This document shows positions 7,742-15,015 of a DNA stretch of 60,772 bases, one piece after another. Position 1 is the stretch's first letter; the number at the start of each line of letters is the position of its first letter. Origin of the DNA: Bryobacterales bacterium (GTDB lineage Bacteria; Acidobacteriota; Terriglobia; Bryobacterales; UBA6623); assembly GCA_028819215.1 (NCBI GenBank), contig JAPPMG010000016.1:1-60772 (forward strand). Direction: 5' to 3'. The notes beneath the pieces are model-generated. The model was given only the letters and a program-made list of their open reading frames with translations, was not told where the DNA came from and did not search any database. The position numbers and the translations under genes are program-made.

Positions 7742-8008
7742 TCACATGAGGTGATGAGTGCGTGCGGGCATCAGGCCCGTCAGCAAGGCCGTGCAACTCG
7801 GCGCACACGCCGGCGATGCGACGAACGCGTTCTCGAAGGTCATCCCCATGGCCGCCAGCCGCTCGATGTTGGGCGTGCGCACGTCGCGCGAGCCGTACAC
7901 CGTGGTGTCCCTGCCGCCCAGATCGTCGGTCAGGAACACGACCAGATTGGGCGCGGCGTGGGCGGTCGACCACCCGGCGAGGGCGAGCAGGGCGGGAGCG
8001 ATTCGCAT
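7742..8008 (-). pseudogene. Truncated sulfatase N-terminus with damaged active-site motif
   Basis: The reading frame starts with a signal peptide (MRIAPALLALAG) and NLVVFLTDDLGG, the metal-binding start of type I sulfatases, and reaches CAPSCTALLTG before stopping after 88 residues. Family members are about 450-500 residues and need C-x-(P/A)-S/T-R; here the essential Arg is Cys. Both truncation and motif loss show the gene is dead. Recognisable homology ends near 7755, just before the TIR/membrane-protein pair, which suggests that insertion of the defence island cut the gene. A GGGAG lies upstream of ATG 8008. Confidence 0.75.
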
Positions 8009-8200
8009 AGGGAAGGACTCCCTAAGCGTACCCCAACGAGTCCGTGGCAACTGCCATCGGTACCGCTTCGACGGCACGTGTGGGCAGCCCCTGGCCGAGC
8101 CGGTGCAAGGTGGGGCAGAAGCTTGGTTGACGGCCGGGGAGTCGGCGCAATCGATCGCCCAGAACTCTTGCCCGCTACCAAGCAATGCCGGCAGGGACTG

Positions 8201-8920
8201 CTAGCCGCGCCTGCTGAAGCGGCCCCGGCCGAATCCCCTGCGGGAGTCAGGCCCCGCATCCGGGTTGATGACGAGGTCGAACACCGTGGCGACCTCCCCA
8301 ATCTTGGAGCCCGGCACAGGATCGAAGTCCACAAACAGCGAAGAGGGTTCCCCCGACCGTGCCGCTTGCCGGATCACGCGGTCGGTCTCGTTGCCGTCAT
8401 GACCCTTGAGGAAGAGTTGCGTGGTCAGGACTCGACGTCCGCCCAGGTTGACGGCGTAATGGATGTGCGGGACCCGCCCCACGCCGATGCTGTACGGCAC
8501 GGGTTTGATCGTCCGGAACCGGTATTCCCCGGAGGAACCGGTTTCAAAGCGCCCGAAGCCCTGGAAATTCGAATCGCGACGATCCTTGCCCGGAGCGGCG
8601 CTATGGATGTACACACCATTCGCGTCCACTTGCCAGATTTCCACCGTCGCGTTCCGCACGGGCTCGCCGGTCGTTGTCATGACCCTCCCGGTTACATGCG
8701 CGACCTGGCCCAAGGAAGGGGTCGCGGCGTCGTTGATGATCAGCAGGTCGTTGTCGGTGTCCAGAGGCATCTCGTCCGGGTAGTACGGGCCCTCCGTCAC
8801 CGTGGGGGTCAGCGCGAGTTGCTCTGCGAAGAGCCCTGGGACCGTGTAGAACGCCGAGGCAGCCGCCACCGTCCTAGCGAACGCGCGCCGTGAAGTCGAA
8901 GACTGGAATCGCTCCTGCAT
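8201..8920 (-). CDS. Secreted intradiol ring-cleavage dioxygenase-like protein
   Basis: A 239-residue protein starting MQERFQSS with a Tat-like signal (SRRAFARTVAAAS). The mature part shows GPYYPDEMPL, VTGRV and VEIWQVDANGVY, then KPVPYSIGVGR and PHIHYAV, consistent with the Tyr/His non-haem iron ligands of intradiol dioxygenases (protocatechuate 3,4-dioxygenase-like). These split catechol-type rings using Fe(III) and O2. The Tat signal fits export of a folded metalloprotein; secreted members of unknown substrate are common. The C-terminus is Gly/Arg-rich. ATG 8920 puts the twin arginine near the N-terminus; ATG 8959 is an upstream alternative. Confidence 0.75.
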   Translation of the reverse strand: MQERFQSSTSRRAFARTVAAASAFYTVPGLFAEQLALTPTVTEGPYYPDEMPLDTDNDLLIINDAATPSLGQVAHVTGRVMTTTGEPVRNATVEIWQVDANGVYIHSAAPGKDRRDSNFQGFGRFETGSSGEYRFRTIKPVPYSIGVGRVPHIHYAVNLGGRRVLTTQLFLKGHDGNETDRVIRQAARSGEPSSLFVDFDPVPGSKIGEVATVFDLVINPDAGPDSRRGFGRGRFSRRG

Positions 8921-9162
8921 GCTTGCCTCCTGGTTGAAATCGCTGCTCCGGCGGGGCAATGACTGTCCGTTGCCAGCCTGCCTCCTTGCCTGACTAAGAC
9001 GCTAGGCGAGCCTGCCGGTTACCGGTCGAGCGGCTGACCGGCCGCTGGCCCCGGGCATCTGGAGAGCGGGCTCTTCTAAAGTCTTTGCCTTGCAGGATTT
9101 GCCCGGCTTGCAAAGGCTGTGTAATTTCGCGCGCTGGCGGCTGCCGGCGGGGCCGGGGATCG

Positions 9163-11001
9163 CTAGAGCGTGTCCGCATGCCGGCGAAGGAAATCCAGGA
9201 GGATCCCGGTGCTCGCGTCCCCCTCGACTCCTATGTATGTGTCAAGGGGGGTATGAGCTCGCCCCTTCCCCTCGTGGAACGACGCTTCGATGCCATGCTG
9301 CTCCAATTTGGCGATTAACATGGCGGCTTGTTCTTGAGAGATCGCTCTGCCGTCCGAGGCAAACAGCAGGTACGGCGGTATACCCTTTCCTGCTTCGACG
9401 TGGTGCCAGGGTGAGACAGGGATCCATCCTTCCGGCGCGCTGCCGAACACGCGGACTTGGGACTGCCCCGCCGTTTCCATGCGCGCCGGCACGTTGAGCA
9501 TGGCAGAGTCGATCACAACCACGCCGGCGAGGTCGCTCAACGATCCTCCGGCGTCTTCCATGAAGATCTGATTCGCACCCGCTAGGGCAACGAGGTGTCC
9601 TCCGGCCGAATGTCCCATCAACGTGATTCTCGCGCCGTCACCTCCGTACTTTGGTGCGTGCTGCTTGAGCCAGACCGCGGCCGAAGCGACATCCGCTGCC
9701 ATTTCTGCCAGGCTCGCTTCGGGATGGAACCGGTAGTTCATTGAAGCGAACAGAAATCCCTTCGGAACCAGATGTGCGGGCTTGAACAAGGCTCTTTCCT
9801 TGTCGCCACGGATCCACCCGCCGCCATGCACATACAAGACGACAGGTGCATCGGTCAGCCCCTCCCGAATATAGATGTCCATGCTTTGCCTCAGCGGGTC
9901 AGTCTCAGGATTTCGCGCATACGGGACATCGGCAATGCGGATGACCCCGCGCTCGGTGCGAACCTCGTTGGAATCCCGAACAGCACGCAAGCTCTCAAGG
10001 CCGTCTCCTCTGCCATAGGAACGCAGCGTCGAGTTCGGCCAGAATCCGAACGGTTCGAGCCCTCTTGAACGCTGACTTTCCGCCATGCGCTCGCGGAAGC
10101 TCTCGACAGCGGGCTCGGGAACGGTCGGCTGTTGCAGATAGCGCGCTAGGAAGCGGAAGCGGTCTCGGGATCGCTCCATGATCGTGCTGCCAACGTGATC
10201 TGCCCAGCGGACCAGCCTGAATTCGTGCGGGATGCGATGTCGCCATAGCAGGCGGTGCATGAAGTCCGCGCCCTCGACGAATCCGAAACCGTCTTGGTCC
10301 CCAACCTCGATGTAGATCGCCGAGTCGAGGAGTCGCGAAGGGTCTGTTTCAACGATCGATGCAGGATTCTCCCGCAGGAAGCGCTCGTCGTCGAACGGGT
10401 CGCCGAACAGATTCGCAATGCGCTCCGGAGAGCGGATCTTGTTGCGGTCCGGCACCTCGTCCCATGTCAGGCCGGGCCAAGCTCCTGGTTCCATTGCCGC
10501 CAGCGCTCCGAACGTTTCCGGATACTTGAAGCCGAGCCGCAAGCTGCCCAATCCGCCCATTGACGTGCCGGAGACCATCGTCGTCTCGCGGTCGAGGCTG
10601 ACGCGATATCGGGCCCGCAGGTGTGGCAGGAACTCGTCCATTAGGAAGGATTCCCAGCGCTCCTTGCCGTCATAGCTGTCCAAGTAGATCGAGCCGGTAG
10701 CTACCGAGGGAGTCGCCACCACCATTTTCGGAAGCTCGTTCGAGGCCCACATTCGGGAGATCTGAGGTTCGAACCGCGCAATCTGCTCGCGGTCGCCTCC
10801 TGCACCGTGCAGGAGCAAGAGGAGCGGATATCGCTCGCCGCTGGGGGAATAGCTGTGAGGGAGCAGAATCGCGTACTCGACCGTACCTGCACTCACCGTT
10901 CTTGTCGGCAGAGACTCGCGGATGATCTGCGAACCGTGCGCCGCCCATGCGGCGAAGAAGCACGCAATCAGCCGGAGAGCGAATCTGAATTGCATCAGCA
11001 T
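9163..11001 (-). CDS. Two-domain alpha/beta-hydrolase (esterase fusion)
   Basis: A 612-residue protein with a signal peptide and two complete alpha/beta-hydrolase domains. The first (about 35-290) is esterase-D/feruloyl-esterase-like: LLLLLHGAGG and the nucleophile elbow GTSMGGLGS. The second (about 360-600) is a BD-FAE/HSL-type esterase: VVLYVHGGGW oxyanion region, nucleophile GHSAGGHL, and a late His in GRAHTPLD. Bacterial esterases of these families remove acyl or feruloyl groups from polysaccharides; the substrate is unknown here. Having both in one secreted chain is uncommon and suggests cooperation on one polymer. It is a single unbroken frame. Confidence 0.78.
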   Translation of the reverse strand: MLMQFRFALRLIACFFAAWAAHGSQIIRESLPTRTVSAGTVEYAILLPHSYSPSGERYPLLLLLHGAGGDREQIARFEPQISRMWASNELPKMVVATPSVATGSIYLDSYDGKERWESFLMDEFLPHLRARYRVSLDRETTMVSGTSMGGLGSLRLGFKYPETFGALAAMEPGAWPGLTWDEVPDRNKIRSPERIANLFGDPFDDERFLRENPASIVETDPSRLLDSAIYIEVGDQDGFGFVEGADFMHRLLWRHRIPHEFRLVRWADHVGSTIMERSRDRFRFLARYLQQPTVPEPAVESFRERMAESQRSRGLEPFGFWPNSTLRSYGRGDGLESLRAVRDSNEVRTERGVIRIADVPYARNPETDPLRQSMDIYIREGLTDAPVVLYVHGGGWIRGDKERALFKPAHLVPKGFLFASMNYRFHPEASLAEMAADVASAAVWLKQHAPKYGGDGARITLMGHSAGGHLVALAGANQIFMEDAGGSLSDLAGVVVIDSAMLNVPARMETAGQSQVRVFGSAPEGWIPVSPWHHVEAGKGIPPYLLFASDGRAISQEQAAMLIAKLEQHGIEASFHEGKGRAHTPLDTYIGVEGDASTGILLDFLRRHADTL

Positions 11002-11124
11002 GTGGTCTTAGGCCTGGGCGTCTTGCGGGCGCTCAGAATCGTCGCCGGGGATTTCGCGTAGAACGACAGCCAATACTGTAGTTGCCGAGGCGGATGCGGG
11101 CAAGAGTCTGCTAGCAAGTCCTGT

Positions 11125-11430
11125 CTAAGCGGCCGTTCTTCGGGGCTTGAGGCGCTCTGCAGTCTCGCGGTTCGCCTCAATCTCAGCCCGGCGAAGCTCG
11201 TAGTTCTTTTGCAAATTCAGCCAGACCTGCGGAGTCGTCCTGAAATAGCGCGCCAGGCGCAACGCCGTATTGCCCGCCACTCCCCGCTGACCGTGCAGGA
11301 TTGCCGTAATGCGGTTTACCGGCACGTCCAACTCGCTTGCCAGCGCAGTGGCCGACAGGCCGAGTGCTTCGAGTTCGTCCCGCAATATCTCTCCCGGATG
11401 CACCGGCCTCAAACCATTCCTCGCATTCAT
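11125..11430 (-). CDS. higA: HigA-family antitoxin (orphan)
   Basis: A 101-residue XRE-type DNA-binding protein. RPVHPGEILRDELEALGLS at the N-terminus and the helix-turn-helix VPVNRITAILHGQRG, then ALRLARYFRTTPQVWLNLQ, are diagnostic of the HigA/VapI addiction-module antitoxin family. HigA normally binds and neutralises the HigB mRNA interferase and represses the pair. HigB usually lies just upstream, but the 100 bp before this gene lead directly into tRNA-Arg and hold no HigB-like frame. It is therefore an orphan that could act as a plain repressor or an antidote to a toxin elsewhere. Confidence 0.85.
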   Translation of the reverse strand: MNARNGLRPVHPGEILRDELEALGLSATALASELDVPVNRITAILHGQRGVAGNTALRLARYFRTTPQVWLNLQKNYELRRAEIEANRETAERLKPRRTAA

Positions 11431-11530
11431 GACTCAACCCCTTCAGTGCATTGGACACGAATGTGATCGCGCTTGAGTCGCTGCTTGCGCTGATGGTGGC
11501 AACCGAGCGATATGCGGGCCCAGTGAGCGA

Positions 11531-11607
11531 TGGCAGGCGCGCCAGGACTCGAACCTGGGACCCTCTGCTTAGAAGGCAGATGCTCTATCCGACTGAGCTA
11601 CGCGCCC
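11531..11607 (-). tRNA. tRNA-Arg (anticodon TCT)
   Basis: On the minus strand the acceptor GGGCGCG pairs with CGCGCCT (one G-T pair). The D arm contains GCTCAGTCGGATAGAGC, the anticodon stem-loop is TCTGC-CTTCTAA-GCAGA, the T arm is CCAGG-TTCGAGT-CCTGG, and CCA is encoded (11531-11533). Loop position 34-36 reads TCT, giving tRNA-Arg(UCU). Confidence 0.93.
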
Positions 11608-11729
11608 GCAGCACTCTCATCGTAGACCAGACGGACTTGTTCGGCAGGCAATGGGTCGTGCCGATCCAGTTGCGGAACAGCTGCTGAGCCCAACGGATTA
11701 TCGAGCCGCCGAATACTCTGCGGCCAGGG

Positions 11730-12278
11730 CTACTTGGGCTTCAGCTTCTCTGCCAGCCGGTCCGTGATGTGGTCGACGAGCGAGGGTATCGAGGCGTTCA
11801 CGACTGCCTCGACCTGCTTGTGGATCGCGTTCCGCAATTGCTGCGAATCCGCATCCCCGAGAGCTTGGTGAACGAGCAGGTCTACCGCCGGAGGCTTGGA
11901 CTTTGAGCCCTCCGCGCCGTCACCGCCGTCTCCGACCAACTCGCTGAGGACCGCGGGATCGAGCGGCTTCTGCAATACGGTCGAAACGCCCGCCTGGAGG
12001 GCCTCTGTGCTGTCGATTGTCTCCAGCGGTCCGGCCAGCAAGACTACGCGCAGCTTCTCCATGCCGGGCAACGAGAGCACTTCGCGGCAGGTGTCGAACG
12101 CGTTGAGCTCTCCGAGGGTGCTGTCCAACAGCACGATGTCCGGCTTGCTCTGCGCTATCGACTCCAAGGCCTCCGATCCGTCCATAGTGCCGGCGATCTC
12201 GTGCCCCTCGGCTCCTAGCGATTTCTCCACCATGCTGTGCACATGGGGGTTGTCGTCTGCGACGAAGATGGTGGCCAC
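11730..12278 (-). CDS. Response regulator receiver protein without DNA-binding domain
   Basis: A 182-residue protein with an N-terminal CheY-like receiver domain (about 1-115): FVADDNPHV holds the acidic pair, IVLLDSTLG the phospho-acceptor Asp, and VLQKPLDP the conserved Lys. The remaining 65 residues are helical and acidic, ending AEKLKPK, with no helix-turn-helix or known output domain, so output by protein interaction is likely. It starts 5 bp after bamD on the same strand and is probably co-transcribed with it. No histidine kinase is nearby. Confidence 0.82.
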   Translation of the reverse strand: MATIFVADDNPHVHSMVEKSLGAEGHEIAGTMDGSEALESIAQSKPDIVLLDSTLGELNAFDTCREVLSLPGMEKLRVVLLAGPLETIDSTEALQAGVSTVLQKPLDPAVLSELVGDGGDGAEGSKSKPPAVDLLVHQALGDADSQQLRNAIHKQVEAVVNASIPSLVDHITDRLAEKLKPK

Positions 12279-12283
12279 GGAGC

Positions 12284-13420
12284 TCAGTTCTGCTCGTCTT
12301 GTTCGGCTGCGGTCTCGCTGGACTCGGTCTGGGGTTGGTTTAGGCGCGCGTCAGGCTCGGTATCCAATGCGCTTGGACCGGAAATGGTCTCGACCGTGAC
12401 GTCGGCAGTGGGCTCTACCGCCGCGGCCGCGGCCGCTTGGATCCCCGGAGGCGTAGAGGGCATCAGCGTGGTCATGGCGGGATCGCCGGCCTTGGCGGCC
12501 ATTCCTAGGTCCGGCTTGCCGCGAAAGATGCCCCAGAACGTGCCCATGCGGCCTGGCTGCGTGCGGTGTTCCACGTTGTACTTGTGCAGTTCAAAGCGCT
12601 CCGGGTCGGTCTCGGGCGATTCACGTTGCAACGCGCTGAGCTTCTCCTTGGCGCCGTCCACGTATGGGCTCAGCGGGTAGTCCGACACAATCTTCTGGTA
12701 CGCGGCGACTTGGTGGTCCTCGAAGTTGTCGCCGAGCTTGCCGTAGTTCTCGCCCAAGAGCCACAGGGACTCGTCCGCCTTGCTGAACAGGGGGTAGTGG
12801 TCCGTTACGCTCTGCAGGCGATTAACGCCCGCCCGGAAGCTGCCCTTCTTGACATAGAACATCCCCACCCGGTACTCGCCCTCGGCGATGACTTCCTGGA
12901 CGTTGCGCAAGAGCTGCTGGGTCTCCTCGAGGAACACCGTGTTCGGGTAGCGCAGCAGCAGCTGGCGGCACTCTTGGTCGGCCCGCACCGCGTGGAGCGT
13001 GTCGCGGTCCGGCTTCTGCAGCTGGTTGTAATGGATCTGGCAGATCTTGAGCTGGGACTCGGCTGCCTCCTCCATGTTGGGGAAGAAGGTGATGAAGTCC
13101 TTGTACTCCGCCTCGGCTTGGGCCAGCCCCTCGGAGGTGCCTTCGCGATACCAGCTGTCCGCGATCGCCAGCTTGGCCTTGGCGATGTACTCGCTGTCGG
13201 GATAGGTGTTGATCAGCGTCTGAAGCGTGATGCGGGCGAGCTCGTAGCGATGGCGCTCGATGTTCTCCACCGCTTTGTCGAACAGGATCTTGTCCGGCTG
13301 CTGGGAGTTGTTCGCGATCGGATTGTCGTACGGGCTCTTGCCGCAGCCGCTGGCCAGCAACAGGGCCAGCGCGGCGAGACCTGCGAGAGACGCAAGGCGT
13401 AGGCGGGGCATCGCCTTCAT
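12284..13420 (-). CDS. bamD: Outer-membrane assembly lipoprotein BamD
   Basis: A 378-residue lipoprotein: the signal ends in LLASGC, a lipobox with Cys26. Tetratricopeptide-like helical repeats follow, with the characteristic FDKAVENIERHRYELARITL and TLINTYPDSEY, then YPNTVFLEETQQLL and YPLSPYVDGAKEKL. BamD is the essential partner of BamA in inserting beta-barrel proteins and shows the organism has a Gram-negative outer membrane. The C-terminal about 110 residues, rich in Ala, Pro, Glu and Thr, extend beyond the usual length of about 240-300 and look disordered. It heads a two-gene unit with the response regulator. Confidence 0.88.
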   Translation of the reverse strand: MKAMPRLRLASLAGLAALALLLASGCGKSPYDNPIANNSQQPDKILFDKAVENIERHRYELARITLQTLINTYPDSEYIAKAKLAIADSWYREGTSEGLAQAEAEYKDFITFFPNMEEAAESQLKICQIHYNQLQKPDRDTLHAVRADQECRQLLLRYPNTVFLEETQQLLRNVQEVIAEGEYRVGMFYVKKGSFRAGVNRLQSVTDHYPLFSKADESLWLLGENYGKLGDNFEDHQVAAYQKIVSDYPLSPYVDGAKEKLSALQRESPETDPERFELHKYNVEHRTQPGRMGTFWGIFRGKPDLGMAAKAGDPAMTTLMPSTPPGIQAAAAAAVEPTADVTVETISGPSALDTEPDARLNQPQTESSETAAEQDEQN

Positions 13421-13574
13421 AATACGCCGAATCGGCCAAAAAGTTCAGCACACGTGCTCATCGAGCTAGGGCTCCGCTCCACGCAGAGCGTTGTCACGTG
13501 GCAGCCTTGCCCGACCGGCTGTATCGTCTCCGGCGAAGGTTGCCTGGCGGCCGTGGGCGAGGCGCAGGCAGCGC

Positions 13575-14249
13575 TCAAGCGCTTGCGAGTGCTGGCATGT
13601 TCGCGCGCGTGGACAGCGCGCGCACCGCTTCCCCGATGTTGTCCGCGCCGAACACGCTGGAGCCCGCTACCAAGATGTCACAGCCAGCTTCGGCCAGCGG
13701 CCCAGCGTTGTCTAGGTTCACCCCGCCGTCGACTTGAATCCGGAACTCTTGACCGGCCTGACTGCGGAGTGCGCTGAGTCGCCTGACTTTGTCGAGACTG
13801 GCGGGCAGGAACGACTGCCCGCCGAAGCCCGGGTGCACGCTCATGATCAGCACGAGGTCCACCTCTGAGAGAACCTCATCGAGCGTGCTCAGCGGCGTGG
13901 CCGGGTTCAGCGCCACCCCCGCCGCTGCTCCGTCGTCGCGGATCCGCCCGAGCAACCTGCCGAGATGCGGACAGGCCTCTTGGTGCACAGTGACCATCTT
14001 GGCGCCCGCGTCGATAAACGCCTTCGTGTAGTTTTCTGGATTGGCCACCATCAAGTGGCAGTCCAGGACCAGGTCCGTGGTCTGTGCTAAGGATTCGACC
14101 ACCGGGATCCCGATGGAGATGTTCGGCACGAAGTGGCCGTCCATGACGTCCACATGGAGCATGCGCGCGCCGCCCGACTCGGCCTGTCGGATCTGCTCGC
14201 CCAACGCGGCGAAATCGGCCGCCAAGATTGACGGTGAAATCTCGGCCAT
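13575..14249 (-). CDS. rpe: Ribulose-phosphate 3-epimerase
   Basis: A 224-residue TIM-barrel enzyme of normal length. MAEISPSILAADFAALGEQI, MLHVDVMDGHFVPN (catalytic Asp and metal ligands), DCHLMV, MSVHPGFGGQ (second catalytic Asp region nearby) and QVDGGVN are all intact. It interconverts ribulose 5-phosphate and xylulose 5-phosphate in the pentose phosphate pathway, in the cytoplasm. It is divergent from ogt across 177 bp and lies 154 bp upstream of bamD on the same strand. Confidence 0.95.
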   Translation of the reverse strand: MAEISPSILAADFAALGEQIRQAESGGARMLHVDVMDGHFVPNISIGIPVVESLAQTTDLVLDCHLMVANPENYTKAFIDAGAKMVTVHQEACPHLGRLLGRIRDDGAAAGVALNPATPLSTLDEVLSEVDLVLIMSVHPGFGGQSFLPASLDKVRRLSALRSQAGQEFRIQVDGGVNLDNAGPLAEAGCDILVAGSSVFGADNIGEAVRALSTRANMPALASA

Positions 14250-14426
14250 GGTGCTCCAACGCCCTTGGCTTCAGTCTATCAAGGGTTTAGGCGTTCTTCG
14301 GAGATGGCCCGCCCCAGGCCGGTGGGCTCCCGATTCGCCCTCCGGGGTCTTGCGAGCCGGACATCTGCGCAGCGCGAGGAAGACTCCCGGCGGCCGTGGT
14401 ATCGTTAGCGCAAACGAGGCCCCGAA

Positions 14427-14942
14427 TTGCAGCGATCCAAGTTCTTCAGTCCATTGGGCGAGATCCGCATGCTGGCCAGTGACGCCGGCTTGACAGCGGT
14501 CTATTTCCCAGTGCAGGCGCCTAGGCTTGAGGCCCGCCTAGCTCCCGCCGGAGTTCGTCCGGGGCACGGAAACATCTTCTTGCTGCAGGCGGAGGCGTTC
14601 CTGGCTTGCTACTTTGACTCCGATTTGGAGTACTCGCCCGATATCCCGCTGGATATGCGCGGCACGCCGTTCCAAGTCGATGTCTGGAATGCTCTGCGCG
14701 AGATCGCCCCGGCGCACACCCTGAGCTACGGCGAACTGGCGTCACGCCTGGGAAGACCCAGGGCGGTGCGTGCAGTGGCCGCAGCGATCGGACGCAACCC
14801 GCTGTCGATCCTTGTGCCTTGCCATCGCGTCGTAGGAGCGGACGGCAATCTGACGGGCTACGCCGGCGGCCTGGTCGCGAAGCGATTCTTGCTCGAGCAC
14901 GAGCGGCGCAGTCTGGCCTCGGCGCCCGCGATCGCGGCCTGA
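14427..14942 (+). CDS. ogt: Methylated-DNA--protein-cysteine S-methyltransferase
   Basis: A 171-residue suicide DNA-repair enzyme that takes alkyl groups from O6-alkylguanine. The active-site motif PCHRVVG contains the acceptor Cys, preceded by GTPFQVDVWNALREI and AVAAAIGRNPLSI (DNA-binding helix and Arg finger), and followed by GYAGGLVAKRFLLEHE. A TTG start at 14427 fits the family N-terminus (FFSPLGEI). It stands alone on the plus strand, 73 bp upstream of a peptidase gene. Confidence 0.93.
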   Translation: MQRSKFFSPLGEIRMLASDAGLTAVYFPVQAPRLEARLAPAGVRPGHGNIFLLQAEAFLACYFDSDLEYSPDIPLDMRGTPFQVDVWNALREIAPAHTLSYGELASRLGRPRAVRAVAAAIGRNPLSILVPCHRVVGADGNLTGYAGGLVAKRFLLEHERRSLASAPAIAA

Positions 14943-15015
14943 CAGATGGAATCGATACTGCAATCCGCCCGGCTGCTTGGCGCTTGTCCCCGGGCTTCGT
15001 ACCATTGATGCATCG

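Noticed and set aside
7580..8893. Long plus-strand frame of 437 codons
   Set aside because: It is arginine- and proline-rich, lies opposite the dioxygenase and sulfatase remnant, and has no domain.
11431..11530. HigB toxin gene upstream of higA
   Set aside because: There is no room or HigB-like sequence before the tRNA gene.
12566..13402. Plus-strand frame opposite bamD
   Set aside because: It is a composition-driven shadow of bamD codons.
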